Assembly (NCBI GenBank): GCA_963969365.1 | Contig: OZ017758.1 | Span: 2,294,001-2,358,000, forward strand | Length of the DNA stretch: 64,000 nt | Direction: 5' to 3' | From: Asterochloris sp. CNOR1 | Lineage: Eukaryota > Chlorophyta > Trebouxiophyceae > Trebouxiales > Trebouxiaceae | Shown: in pieces, positions 1 to 11,205 of the stretch | Position numbering within the stretch: the first letter of the stretch is position 1 | Layout of the letters: every line of letters starts with the position of its first letter | Position numbers and translations under genes: made by a program | The notes under the pieces: generated by a model | Database searches by the model: none | Told to the model about the DNA's origin: nothing | Seen by the model: only the letters and a program-made list of their open reading frames with translations

Positions 1-1686
1 GCTGCCCCCTGGCATGGAAATCACAGACGAGCATATGCTTGAAGTCATTAGGCGGCAGCAGCTGCGGTGACCCTCCTACTGAGATGACTGTCAGAGTCCT
101 GCTGCCAGAGTCCTGTTCAGGTTCCCATCAGAGGTATTGTCTGATGGTCCAGCAATCAATTTCCTGACGCATGCATTCAGGGCCATCTGTCTGCCATGTA
201 CCACCACGGCCAGCTGTCGCCCCCCGCTTACCCTGTCCCTGTGAAACAGTGAAGTATGAATTGTGTGTCTTCTGGACTCAGGGTCATGACACTCCGTCAT
301 GGCAGCTGCTAGGTGTAGGCTGCTCGAGCAAAATGCAAGCCCACAACCATTAGACATTGACTCTCAGGGCAGGTCATCACAGGCATAGGAGAGGGCCTGG
401 CATGGTGATGAGAAGTGCTGCCCAGGAAGAGCTGTACTGTGTGCACAAGCCCAGATGACCTGCAGAGATGGGTCCAGTGTACAAGGTGCTCAGCAAATGG
501 AGTTGGACTGCAACCATGGAGGTGAAGCAATTCCAGTTTCTTTGGTGTGAGCAGCTGTGCAGGTGGGAGCCAGGGCTTGTTGTCAGGGCAGCGGAGAGCC
601 CACACTGTGAGCAGCTGCACCACTGGGTGGGACCTGTGGCTAAGGCAGACAAGGCTCTGCAATGACAGCAGCTGTGCATGTGGCGTTGGGGCCTGTCAGC
701 GGTCTAAAGGACAGCTGTGCAGGTGGCGCAAGGGCCAATCGATACATTGTGGCCAGGTACACCTCACATGTCCTTCTAGAGAGCTGTTCCAGCTCTGTCT
801 CAACCTTACAATGTGCAACCAGAAATCTTTTTCTGTGCACTCTGGATTGTCAGCTCCATGCACTCAGCATGCCTGATTCGGGGCTCCAGGGAGACCAGCA
901 CCTGATTGTGGTGCCATCCTGGAGTGCACGTTTAGCTCAGACCTCCAAGTCTCACAATGTGCATTTTGACCAAACATCTGAAGCATCAAGTGCAGCTTGC
1001 TATGCACTCAGCATGCCTGCTTCAAACAAGCAAAGAGACCAGCATCTCATAAGTTGTTCTGGACAGTCAGACCTCAAAGTATGCGAAGTGACCAGACCTC
1101 TTTGCTTGAGGAGTTGGCCTCCTGTTCCTTGTGCAGCTTGTGCGTCTTGTGACCCTTGCGCACCACGCAGCGCCCACATATGTGCTGTGCTCTTGGTGAG
1201 AGTGGCTGCGATGCTGTCTGTGGTGGCCCAGGGAACAGACAGCGGAGCTGTGCAGGGCCAGTTAGACCGTCAAAGCTAGTGTTGTGGTGGTGGCGCTCAG
1301 AGCGGTGCTGACTTGTGCAACTGAGATATGCCCAGGCTGCTTTGCAAGGTTGAGCAGGGCAGGTGCCGCCTGGCCCTGGAGCTCCAGGCGCCAGCATGCT
1401 GCAAGGGTCGCCTGCGGAGAGATAGACACTTGCAGTGAGCGTCCAGCATCGCAAAAAAGGGCGCAAGCGCTGACACGACCCATAGTGTTGCGCATGCCTA
1501 TGCTCCCTGCTGCTGGTTGTCGTGTGCTGTGAATGCTACCAAAGCATATTACACCTCAACCCAAGACAGTCCTGATGACGCTCACCTTATTGTCGAAGGT
1601 ACCAGCCACACTCCCATGACCACACCCTGCTGCTGCATTGAGCCAGGGTGCACACCGTTGCAAGACAACCTGACAGTGATGCCCAC
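1..1686. other. No gene recognised; degenerate repeats
   Basis: No reading frame here shows a recognisable family or a convincing chain of splice sites. Several open frames overlap on both strands, as expected in G+C-rich DNA. Two stretches near 866 and 1010 share the start ACTCAGCATGCCT followed by GACCAGCA, so a loose direct duplication about 145 bp apart is present. The segment could hold the 3' UTR of the minus-strand gene that ends at 1687. Confidence 0.4.
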
Positions 1687-3290
1687 CTAATCATCGAAGA
1701 CTCCTGCCAAATGGGCAGTGGCACAGATGCGGCAGGTCGCGTCCTGTCCCCGCTTGTACAGCCTAAGCAACTTCTCAGCCTTCTTCTGCAACCTGCAGCA
1801 GGGGGAGGAGGGCCGTCGGCCAGGCCTGAGGAGCGCAGCACACAGAGGACGTAGCGTCAGCAGCCAGGGAAGGAGGGAGCTAGCTGATCACAACGAGCAC
1901 ACCCGCGAGCTGAATACCAGGGCCAAGGGCCACTGCCCAACGCAGGCGACGCTGTGTGGGCGTGCAGCACATGCCACCAACCCTGCAACGCAAGCTATGG
2001 CAGGGCTGCAGAGCAAGCCATGCGCGGACTGGCAGCAGGGCCCTATCCAAGTCAAGAAGTGCACACAGGGCAGGCAGGGCTGCGGAGGCACGCCCTTCCT
2101 AGCATGGCAGCATGCGTGGCAGCCATACCCAGACAGCGCCAGCGTCACGCGGCCAGCTGCCTGCCTGTCAAAGACCACAGCAGGGTCTATCTCAGGTTAC
2201 GACCCTATCTTACCATCGGCGAGCCCTCCCCTTCTTGGCCTGGCTGGTGCCCGGCTCAGGCCCAGGTGGGCATGCTGCTGCCTGCCCTCCAGCACTGCAC
2301 TTGGCGGGGCTGTCTCTGACTGCAGTGATTGCAGGCATCTCTGCCTGTGCCTGAGCTGCACCAATTGTGAGCATTGCTGGGCTGGTAGGAGCGGGGGCAG
2401 TGAGCAATGGGCTCTTGGGATGCACCTTCAGCTGGGAAGTGCCATGCCTGGGGTTGCTGCGCGCTCAGCTTGCAGGTGGGGGCCCTCTTGACTCTGGCTC
2501 AACAGGGGTCAGCGGTGCCTGCTGTTCCCGGCCTGCTGCATCAGCAGCAGCAGTATCAAAGTGGCCATCTAGGTTGACCCTGGCTGACGAGTGCAGCGCC
2601 TGCGGTCGCTGACCAGCTTCATGGCCAGCAGCAGCAGAGAAGGAGGGCTCGTCCAAGCTGCCCCTCACAGACTGCAGCCCAGGGAGTAGGCGAGCATCCT
2701 GCTGTGGAGAGGGCGTGCGGCGGGATGCCGCTGCTGCTGTGGTGGGTGCGGACTGGGCTGGGTGCCCAGATGCTGCTGCTGTGGGGTTGGTGCAGCGAGC
2801 TAGATGAGGCCGGTAGGCTCTGATGGCTGCATGGACGGTCCTGGTGTCCCTGCACAGGTCAGGGCTCACTTGCAGGCCGCACAGCAGGGGTGCCTCAGTC
2901 TGGGGAGCGCATTCAGGCAAGGGCCAGCACACATCACAGGTGACATGCCCCAAGTCTGGGCTTCCCTGCAGGCCGCACAGCAAGTCTGTGACATGAGCTG
3001 CCTGGAGTGGCCGACCTGATCGTCAGTGGTGACAAAAGAGCTAATGCTGAGGTCTGACTCCTGACAGAGCAGTTTCTTGAGGCCGGAAGGCATAGCATAT
3101 ATTGAGCAAGCCATACTGCAGTCTTGATCGCGCATCTTGCTGGGCAGGCCAGCCCAGCATGTGGCCAGCTAAGCTGCATACCTTGTAGCGGCAGCTCGAC
3201 ACCTTGGCTGCATGTTTGGCCCGTAGCTGGGGTCGCATCTTGGCCAGCATCTTCGCATGGAGGTTCTTCAATGAGGACTCTACCAGCTGC
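1687..3290 (-). CDS. Uncharacterised protein, 3' exons only
   Basis: Exon-like blocks on the minus strand share one direction. One block is about 3182-3290, ending in a GTATGC donor, and encodes a basic helix (residues like KNLHAKMLAKMRPQLRAKHA). The next, 3016-3115, runs from a TGCAG acceptor to a GTCGGC donor and contains SSFVTTDDQ. A Ser/Ala/Pro-rich block lies at about 2468-2850. The last exon, 1687-1792, runs from a GCTGCAG acceptor to a TAG stop and contains KKAEKLLRLYKRGQD and CRICATAHLAG. The CxxC could be half of a metal site, but no family was recognised. The join between the Ser/Ala/Pro block and the last exon is not certain, and the 5' end was not found; it may lie in 3300-4400. 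The function is unknown. Confidence 0.4.
2871..2982. repeat. Duplicated 16-bp acceptor-like segment
   Basis: TGCAGGCCGCACAGCA occurs at 2871 and again at 2967, 96 bp apart. Read on the minus strand, each copy ends in CCTGCA, the shape of an intron 3' end. It lies just upstream of the Ser/Ala/Pro-rich exon of the neighbouring gene, so one copy may be the real acceptor and the other a decoy. Confidence 0.5.
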
Positions 3291-3299
3291 AGTCATGGA

Positions 3300-4900
3300 G
3301 CAACATGTGGATGGTGCAAACGCAGGCAGGCCCACTGCATGGCAGACGCCTAAAGTCTGATCAGCTCCGTCACTTGGACGGGGTCTTCTGCAGATGGCTG
3401 CACAGGCAGGCCTGGCTGCCTCTGCTCTGCTCGACACCGCTGACATCAGCTGCCTGACAGATGGCAGGGCCTCAAGGCCCTGCTGGCAGGAAAGGCGGGC
3501 CAGGCAGCTGCCAAAGACTGCTGCGTGGGCTGCAGGGGGGGGGGACCGCAGTGGGCCCTGCAGAGATAGGCTGCAACATGCTAGCCTTGCCTCTTGGCTG
3601 CAGGGCTACAGCTGCAGCAGCTACTGGCAGCAGTGCAGTAAGGTGTCGCGACTGGCGGCCTGTGGTGGTGCAGGAGGGCAGGGAGGCGCCCCACAAGGGC
3701 CACCATACCCACCAAGCAGACACTGCTGGGCATGAGTTATTGAGCCTACGATGGCCCCCCTGCAGAAAGGTGCCACTACCCACCAGGCGTGCTTCGGGGC
3801 CCCTGGACTTGGCCGTGGGATTCCGCAGCCGCCACTGGTGCATACAAGAACCACCAGTCATGCCGCTCCGTTTTTTGGGATCACTGCCTTCATGGCAGGC
3901 TCCAAGAAGGGGGGCAGGCACATCTCTGCTGGGGACATGCGCTGGCTAGGGTCAGGGTGCAGGGCGCCATGGATAAAGCGTCGATACCATGGGTCTGGGC
4001 AGACGGTCCAGAAGTCTGGAGCCTCCACTGCGGCTGTGGGGTGAAATCTGGCCTGCAGCACCAGGGCCAGCTCTTGAGATCCAGAGTGCTCCCTGATTTG
4101 ACTCCACTGCTGCTGTGGGGTGTCCCTTGGCCTGCAGCACAGGGCCTATGTGCTGATTTTGGGGCAGCACTGGGGGTGGAGCCTCTGCCTCCTCTGCTGG
4201 AGCTAGACATGCAAGCCAGGGGCCAGGTGCCGAATGGTGAGGCACCACTGGGGCCGCGATGATTCCACAGCTGCTGCAGGGTGGAGGTTTACGTGCAGCA
4301 CAAGGGGTAACCCTGCAGGAGAGCTGTACTTCACGGCTGCTGAGGAAGCAGACAAGACTGGCGCTAATGGCAGCCCTCTGCATGTAGGATTACCATGGCC
4401 TACACATTAAGCATGACATTCAGAAGTGAGTCAGAGTGGCTGATCCAGAAGAAGCAGTCAACTCCTGAATTGGGCGAGGGGTTCTCCTTCAGAGCTGCCT
4501 GCAAAGCTGCAGCACAGGTGGCGCGCGCAATTGTTTGTGCAAGCAGAACTGCTGCCTGCAAGTGTGCAGTCACCCACTTCTGTGGCCGCAAATAGGCAAG
4601 CAAGAGAGCTGCACACAGAGCTGTGGCACAGTGATTGAGAGCAGAACATGTACAGGAGGGCTGCCCAGAGCTGAGGCACAGCTACAGAAGCTGTGCACGT
4701 CTGCAGTTCTCTGCAAGCGAGACAGCTGTCCACAGGGTCACCACACGAGCTTGCTCACCCAGTTCCGCAGCTCTGCCTTCACCCTGCGTACGCACTTGAT
4801 CAGGCCAGGTTTCTGGTCTCCGACATGTACGGGCAGCCCGTCAGGTAGTGCAGGCAGCTGCACGCAGATAGGCTTGTCAGCCAATGTCAAGTGTATGCTG
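3300..4900. other. No firm gene; possible 5' exons of upstream gene
   Basis: Several overlapping frames are open on both strands, but none matches a family and no consistent exon chain was found. A minus-strand stretch around 3370-3450 (LMSAVSSRAEAARPA) could be a further 5' exon of the gene ending at 1687. A run of ten G lies near 3535. The rest is treated as noncoding or unresolved. Confidence 0.3.
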
Positions 4901-4923
4901 AACTTTGCACATCTGCAGCACTG

Positions 4924-6818
4924 TCAGTCCTCTCTCAGCAAGGTGTGGGGCAGCTGCAACACCAACGGCTGAGTGAGACGTCCCACCTCAGCTGTCAGCA
5001 TCCTGACGCCCCAAGCGTCTGCTGCATACGGAAGGGTGGGGACCTCGAAGCCACACAGGGTGATGGGCAGAAGCCGGGACTCCAGGAGCTCGGGTGGAGC
5101 ATAGGGTTGAATGCCTTCCCACTGCTGCCGCACCAGATGTGTCCCTGCAGCAGCATTGCAGGCTCTTGCTTGGGATGTGTTGCCTGCAGCTACAAAGTCA
5201 AGCCAGCCGACATCATGGGGCCGCAGCTGGCTGGCCCCCAAGAGGAGGCAGAGACAGGGGGTGGCGCTGGCACGGGGGACCAGGCAGGTGCATCCTGTGC
5301 AGGGCACAACACGGGCCAGCCCCGTGCCCAACATTGGTGCTGCAGTCAATTGGGGGACAGAACCCATGTATTGCCACTTGAGCAAGTCCCCAGGAAGAAG
5401 TGTGACAACAGATCTTGTGGCATTGCCTCTGGAGAGTGACCCGCCGTTCAGGTGGAAGTGGCACAGCCCAAAGTCCAGGACTGTGACAGTGGTGTCTGCT
5501 GGCCGCTGCATGACCGCCACATGAATGTTGTCCATCTTGATGTCAGCATGCGTGCGCAGGTGACCATGAAACTCAGCAAGTGTCTGCAAGGCCACCACAC
5601 TTTCTGAGAGCAGCAAGCAGCAGATAGCAACAGCTGCAGGTGACTGGTCAACGCATGGTTGCGGCAGCCTTCGCTGTCCCCAAGCACAGCAAGCAGCAGG
5701 TGACAGGGAGCTGAACATGATGCAGACACACCTGGCACGCCCTGGCCACTGTGCAAGCAGATGCTGCTGGAGGGCGAGATAGCTGGTTTACTGGCTGCCT
5801 GCTGCAAGCAGTGATCCCTTGGGAATGGCCCCAGGTTCACCTGGCACACCCTGAAGACAATGATCTGAATGACCAGCAGGCTCAGCGCCTCTGGGGGCTG
5901 CTCATCCGCAGGCCAGCCCTCTGCCAGCCTGCATGTGAGCGGAGCTGCCAGTCAGACACGCTGCTGTTGGCATGCAAGCGAGAGCCTCATGCGGCGGACA
6001 ATGTGTCCTTTTCGTGAGCAATTCAGCTTGAGCAGATGAGTGCTTTCGCTGCAGTGCTGGACAATCTGGAAGCAATGATGTGTGTTGCTGCACTGACTGC
6101 AGCATTCAGACATGTGCAGCCCTGCACCGGCTGCGGCTGTTTTGCCGCGCGAGCAAGGCTCCCTCTTTACAGGGCAGGCTGGGCATGGCATCAACAAGAA
6201 GGCATGCTCACGTCTCGACAAGCCACGCTTGCCCTTGATGCTCGCCATGCGCCTTGTACCGCACGGCATTGGGCACAGCGTGTAGATGGGTCAGCGCTGC
6301 CACCTCACTGCGCTGATACTGCAGGCCCCCCGGTCCCTTGGTGAACACCTTGAGGGCGTAGTCCTGCCCTTTCCGGTCGTGGTGGACCCTGCAGCACAGC
6401 CAATATATGCAAGACCCGCTGATCGTGAGGGGACACAAGCAGACTGTCTCAGAGGTGAGGCAGCTGTGCGATAAATCACAAGGGATGCAAAGTCAACGCT
6501 GCAACCAATGCTGCTGTGCACATGCCTGATTGCGCAGGCCTGGCCGCCCTCTCCCAGCAGAGCCTGGTCATCGGTGCAGATTGTGTAGTCTCTGCACAGG
6601 GTGCTGCCCTCCAGCTGTGCTGTAATCTGCTCTGCTCTGGAGGCAGGCGCCTGACGCTGGCTGGAGGCGCAAGACCGAGGCTGGCTGGACACAGGGGCCT
6701 CTCTGTTCTCAGACTGCCCCTTCAGAATTGCATGGACCAGGCCATTCCAAAACATCATGCTGCTCGGTACAGCAGTAGCGATGCTCGGCAACAAGGGTTG
6801 CAGGTCACAAATCTTCAC
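4924..6818 (-). CDS. Protein kinase-like protein
   Basis: This looks like a eukaryotic protein kinase split over several minus-strand exons. The first recognised exon (6526-6818) ends in a glycine loop, LLGEGGQAC. The second (6212-6388) starts RVHHDRKGQ and carries the ATP-binding lysine in YALKVF. A short helix (ALSLLVIQIIVF, about 5850-5900) may be the alphaE region. The last block (4924-5718) holds the catalytic loop HADIKMDNI, the magnesium motif LDFG, an APE-like YAPPEL and the F-helix ADAWGVRML. So K, D, N and DFG are present and activity is plausible; the catalytic loop reads HAD rather than HRD. The intron between exons one and two needs a GC donor (CAG|GCATGT) to keep frame. The hinge exon was not fully resolved, and the 5' end may lie upstream of 6818. 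The substrate is unknown. Confidence 0.65.
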
Positions 6819-8481
6819 CTGTGGTGCAAGGGGGCGGTATATTTGACTTTGACTCCGAGCTTGTAAACAGGCCTGCCTCGACGGTGCGTCCTCTGAACGA
6901 GGGTCCTCGAGCCTCGCTCCTCTCTCCGTGGCCGACGGCCACTGGCAGGTCCCGCCGTGGGGCCTTTCGTTGGTTCACCCGACAAGCGATCAGGCAGGTA
7001 ATCTGACTGGCGACATGCGGCCGCAGGCCTGCAGCCAGATCCGGGTGAGCGATTGGCGACGATGCACAGTGCAGACTGCTGCCTCTAGCGGCGGGACTTA
7101 CGCTGCTGCCTTCAGAAAGGATGCATTCGGGGTGCCAGGCGCATGCCACCCGGAAGTGCAGGCCTCTGCTCAAGACTGATTCTGTGCTGCAGCGAGGTGT
7201 TGAGGGCGGCCGAGGATCTTGACCCAACACAGAAAGATCCTGCCAGGCAGCACAGCGCCAGCTCCTCAGCGGACAGCTCAGACCACGGCAGCAATGGTCG
7301 TTCTGAGCTGCAGGTGGACGGCAGTAGGTAAGACACGTGCTCTTCCTTGACTTACTCCCTTCCCCCATTCCCCTGGCACAATGCTGATGGCTCAATGCCG
7401 TTTGAGCCCATTCAGTCATGTGTCAGCATAAGAAGCCCGGCCACAAGCACCAGGCAAGTGCCTTCAGCGCTTGACACAGCCGTCTGCCCTGCTTGCCCCC
7501 ATCAGCAGGCAAGCACCCTCAGCGCGTGCCCCCACAGTCTGCCCTGCTTCTCATAGAAGGCTAGCCTGGCACTTGTACTCTTGGTGGCCCTGCCTTGTTA
7601 CATTGAGAGGCAGGCACTTCAGAGCATGACTCAACAATTACATGCCCTCATGAGCAGGCTGGCACCTCGAGCGCTTCTCCAGCCAGTCTGCCTTGCGTTT
7701 CTCGTCACCAGTCATTTGTGCTGCAACCAAGCTTGAGGCTGCATGATCAGCGTTTCAGAGCCTTGCTGAGCAAGCGCTTTGGCAATCACGACAAGCTGTT
7801 CAGCAGCTGAACTCAAGCCATTTTGTCCAGAACAAGCCCCTTTCCATGCCCTCACTGAGCCACTGCTCTGCTTTTGCAGTGACCCTGAAACTACCTGGGT
7901 CCATGGCACATGTTGTAGCATGATGGGGGTTCAGCGGGACCTTGCGTGCCCTGCAACCTGCCAAGTCCACAGGGGGCCCTGTGAGGCGGTTCATGGCAGT
8001 TTCGTGCTTCTCTTTTGGCCAGAAGAGAGCGACGCATGCAGGTTCACCTTGCAATTCTGTCAGCGCGCCATAGTCCAGCTGCACACACATCAGCTCAATG
8101 TCTTGTTACAGTTGGATGGACTGTGTCTTAGACATATACAAGAGGCAGGCAACCCTGCTATCTGGCACAGCGCCACTTGGTGATGCCCATTAGCTGAATG
8201 CAAGCCAGCAACAGGTGTTGCTGACTGCCCATCACACTTCTTTGAAGACTTGCAATCTCAATTCCGACTCTAGGTTGAATGATTAAAGAGACTTCTTGAA
8301 TGCAGGATCAGAAAAGAGCACAGCGTTGACAGAAGCAATAAACAACTGTTGCAAGTCAGCTAAGCTCCTTTACACATGCTAGCTTATGCAGAAAGACATG
8401 GACAGGCAGGTTGGGTAAGCAAGCTGGGTGAACCTCGAGGGAGACAGGTGAGGCAGGCTAGGATGGCAGGCAGGGTGCAGC
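6819..8481. other. No firm gene; degenerate 55-bp-scale repeats
   Basis: A minus-strand frame around 6840-7000 could extend the kinase gene 5', but no family signal supports it. From 7451 to about 7725 the sequence repeats a loose unit (CAGGCAAG, then TCAGCGC, then CAGTCTGCCCTGC) at 7451, 7506 and 7659, with a weaker trace near 7609. The remainder up to the stop of the stress-protein gene shows nothing supportable. Confidence 0.35.
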
Positions 8482-10174
8482 TCATGGGAGAATGGTAAGT
8501 GGCACAGCGCAGCTCTTGGCAAGGCAGGCAGTGGTGCTGCCCAAGAACAGCTGCGATAGGGTGCTCTTGCTGTGCCTGGACGCCACGATGACGTCAGCCC
8601 CGGAGGATCCAGCGAAGCGGCTGATGGCACCTCCAATTGCAGACAGGCTGTCATCCTCACAGCCAATGACGTGCACCTACAACACAAGGGGAGACTCCAG
8701 TCACAAGCTGCTCTCGAGTGCTGGAACACTCTGCATGTTTGCGTGCACTGCAACATGCACATGTGCAAGGGCCAAATCTGCAGCCTGCCCAGCACAAATG
8801 CACCTCACCCTGGCATTCTTGACACCAGCCCTTTCGCATATGGGCACCAGCTCCTCTCTCAGAAAGGCTGTTGAGCCCTCCATCTGCAGGAGACAGGCAC
8901 ACGCACTTGACGGTCTGCTTGATGTGGTCACTAAGCCTGCACCCTCAAGCCAGGGACCCAGACAGGTAGTTGCCCCCAGAGTGTACAGGTGCAGAAGACA
9001 TGGGGCGCACAGCATTCACCTGGCCTGGCCAGAGATGCACAACCAGTACTGCACATCCAACAGGACCTGTGGCAAGCAGTGAGTGCTGCATGGGTCTAGT
9101 GGAGGCCAAACATGGACGCACATGCAGCACTGGACATACAGAAGGAGCTTCAGCAGGTGGGGGGACTGGCGGTGTGCCAGCCAGCAGGCAGAGAAAACAA
9201 AAGCAGCCGGTCCGGGGTGTCAGCGTGTGGCGCCAAGGCAACGCCAAATCAACAGATGCTGATCAGGCACGGCATTGAGCTGGTGGTAGCAGCTGCTCAG
9301 GGTGCCTGACCGATGCAGAGCTCATTCAGCAAGCGCTGAGAGAATAGCGGCAAGCGGCAGAGCCAGCTTGTTGCGATGCAACTTTGCCGCAAGCAGCGCT
9401 CAGCAGCATGATGGGTACCTGGTGGGCGTATGCTGCAGCTGCAGCAGGCCTGCATGACTGCCTGCACAGGGCTGCAGGAAGGTATGAAACCAAAGGCCAC
9501 CGCAAAGGGCAATTGGCCCAATGGCTGCATCGGCAGGTGTCAGGGGAGCCCACCTCGCGCTCCTCCACAGCCATGGCCGACTCATAGGCCAGCCCTGCCG
9601 TGCCGGCAGTTGAAAAGGGGGACACGCTCACGGGGGGGACAACGTGCACCAGCCCGAACTCAGTATCTGGAGCAGGCAGACACTGGATGTTCGTGGAACT
9701 GAGGGGCAGACGGCAGGATCTTGGCAGGATCTTGCCCGATATTTATGGGCCATGCAGGTGCAGCGTGATGGCAGGCAGCTTGGCATGCAGGAGTGCACGC
9801 TGCCACGGTGCAGAGGTGTGCACAGAATCTGGCGGCAGGCAGCGCAGTGGACTGCCATGAGAGGGATCACTTCATGGCTGACAACCTTACAGGCCATGCA
9901 GGCACTCACTTTTCTGGTTGAATGTGTCCAGCGCCCACTCCACGCACCTGGTGGCCGCCTGCCCTGCGTGGGCAGTGCACATGGTGACCAGATTTTTGAG
10001 ACAAATATAGATCTTTCCTCTGATCAGGGCAGCAATCAAGGATGCAATTGGCAGCATACTACTGGCCAGCTGACCCACCTGAGAGTTGTCACAAGCCACA
10101 AGGACCAGCTTGGGGCGCCGCGCAGCAGGTTTGGCGCCAGGGCCTGATGCTCCATTGGTCATGCCACCAGTCAT
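8482..10174 (-). CDS. Universal stress protein (UspA family), copy A
   Basis: Five minus-strand exons join in phase: 10075-10174, 9910-9963, 9554-9666, 8809-8883 and 8482-8676. They total 537 nt, or 178 residues plus a TGA stop, the usual UspA size. The protein opens with a disordered leader and the first beta strand LVLVACDNS, whose Asp binds nucleotide in this family. CVEWALDTFNQ follows, then the second strand GLVHVVP, a helix (LREELVPICERAG) and VHVIGC. The C-terminal exon carries ADVIVASRHSKS and FLGSTTACLAKSCAVPLTIL, close to the family's G-2X-G-9X-G-S/T nucleotide-binding pattern. These are soluble proteins linked to stress responses. A paralogue lies about 2.7 kb upstream. The ATG was chosen because it follows conserved upstream DNA and matches the paralogue; an in-frame ATG four codons on is an alternative. 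Confidence 0.85.
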
Positions 10175-10234
10175 TGTGTGAAGGCTTGAAGTCCCCTGTC
10201 TGCACAAGACACAAACTGGGAAGGCAGGTGAAAT

Positions 10235-10270
10235 GATTGGTCAGCCTTTGAACATTGATGTATACATACC
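10235..10270 (-). promoter_or_regulatory. Conserved CCAAT-containing block upstream of stress gene A
   Basis: A 36-bp block containing, on the plus strand, GATTGGTCAGCC then ACATTGATGTATA is nearly identical to one upstream of stress gene B (12940-12974). Each block ends exactly 61 bp upstream of its chosen ATG. On the coding (minus) strand it reads CCAAT preceded by an AT-rich TATA-like stretch. It may be a core promoter or a 5' UTR element; the role is inferred from conservation and spacing only. Confidence 0.45.
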
Positions 10271-10334
10271 TTGCATGACCTGAACTTTGGTGTGAAAGAC
10301 AGCAAAGGAAATTTAGATTCAGATACCCTGGGCA

Positions 10335-10517
10335 TGGGCGAAAATACACTGTCACATGAGACTGCTTGGTGAGATAGAGGGTGATGCTGCCAATGAACAG
10401 TGAGGAGAGTCTGCCATTCCTGTGCCTGAAGACCACTATGACATCAACCCTTGCAGAGGTTGCTAAGCTGCTGATGCCAATTCTGAGCTGTCCACCCTGG
10501 GTGTCTGCGACATGCAT
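10335..10517 (-). pseudogene. Relic of a third universal stress protein
   Basis: The minus strand encodes one diverged copy of the UspA C-terminal exon: VDVIVVFRHRNGRLSSLFIG and SITLYLTKQSHVTVYF align with ADVIVASRHSKS...FLGSTTACLAKSCAVPLTIL of copy A. Key small residues of the nucleotide loop are changed, and the stop context is lost. The other four exons were not found in 10520-11200. It sits between the end of copy B and the start of copy A, so it is best read as the remains of an intermediate tandem copy. Confidence 0.5.
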
Positions 10518-11205
10518 CCACGCAGCAGAGACAGGTGCACGCTCAGCAGCTTGTTAGCAGCACTGCCGTGACCTCAGATTGTTAGATGCCTCTGGCGCGC
10601 TGCTGTCTGGGCCCATGGCACCCCTTGCAGCATCCAGGGGGGTGTGGGCATCCTCTCATGCCCTGTCAGATGCATGGGGATCTCTGTGCAGTGGTGCATG
10701 ACAGCAGCCAAGCTGTACCTTGACGGAGCACAGCGATGCGTGGCAGTCCACCTTCCCAGGAGGATGTTGACAGCGCACCTAAGGCGACTTTGACACGCCC
10801 TGGCTTGGAGCCCAATCATGGAGGGATAGAGTGTGCCTCAATCAGCTAGATGGCGCAAATGGCCCGCTGCCTGGCACAGCACTGGTGGTGGTCTCAGGAG
10901 CTGCATGTAAGCCAATCTGCAAGTGCTGCAGCTGCAGACTTGCTGCCATCGCACCCTGAGAACATGAAATTCTTTTTTTCAAAGTGTTCGAAGCATCAAC
11001 GAGAGCACAGCGCTGGCTATGATCAGACAGTTGATCAAACCTTCGATACAAAGGTTGACACATGCTAGAGCATCAGAAACACACATGAACAGGCAGGTGG
11101 GCCGGCAGGAACAGGAACGCAAAGGACAGAGTACAAAAGGGAGGCAGGGTGAAGCTCAAACGGAGAATGGCGAGTGGCAGGGTGGAGTGGCAGGCAGGGT
11201 GCAGC
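10518..11205. other. No gene recognised
   Basis: This spacer lies between the relic stress-protein exon and the 3' end of stress gene B. Frames are short, and none looks like the missing exons of the relic. It may hold the 3' UTR of copy B. Confidence 0.4.

Noticed and set aside
1718-2491. A 257-codon plus-strand frame
   Set aside because: It is Cys/Gln/Gly-biased, with no motif, and its start overlaps the minus-strand exon 1687-1792, which has a clear acceptor and stop.
9000-9110. Possible extra stress-protein exon (VQYWLCISGQA), also near 11720-11780
   Set aside because: Including it breaks the reading phase. The five-exon models without it give equal 178-residue proteins in both copies.
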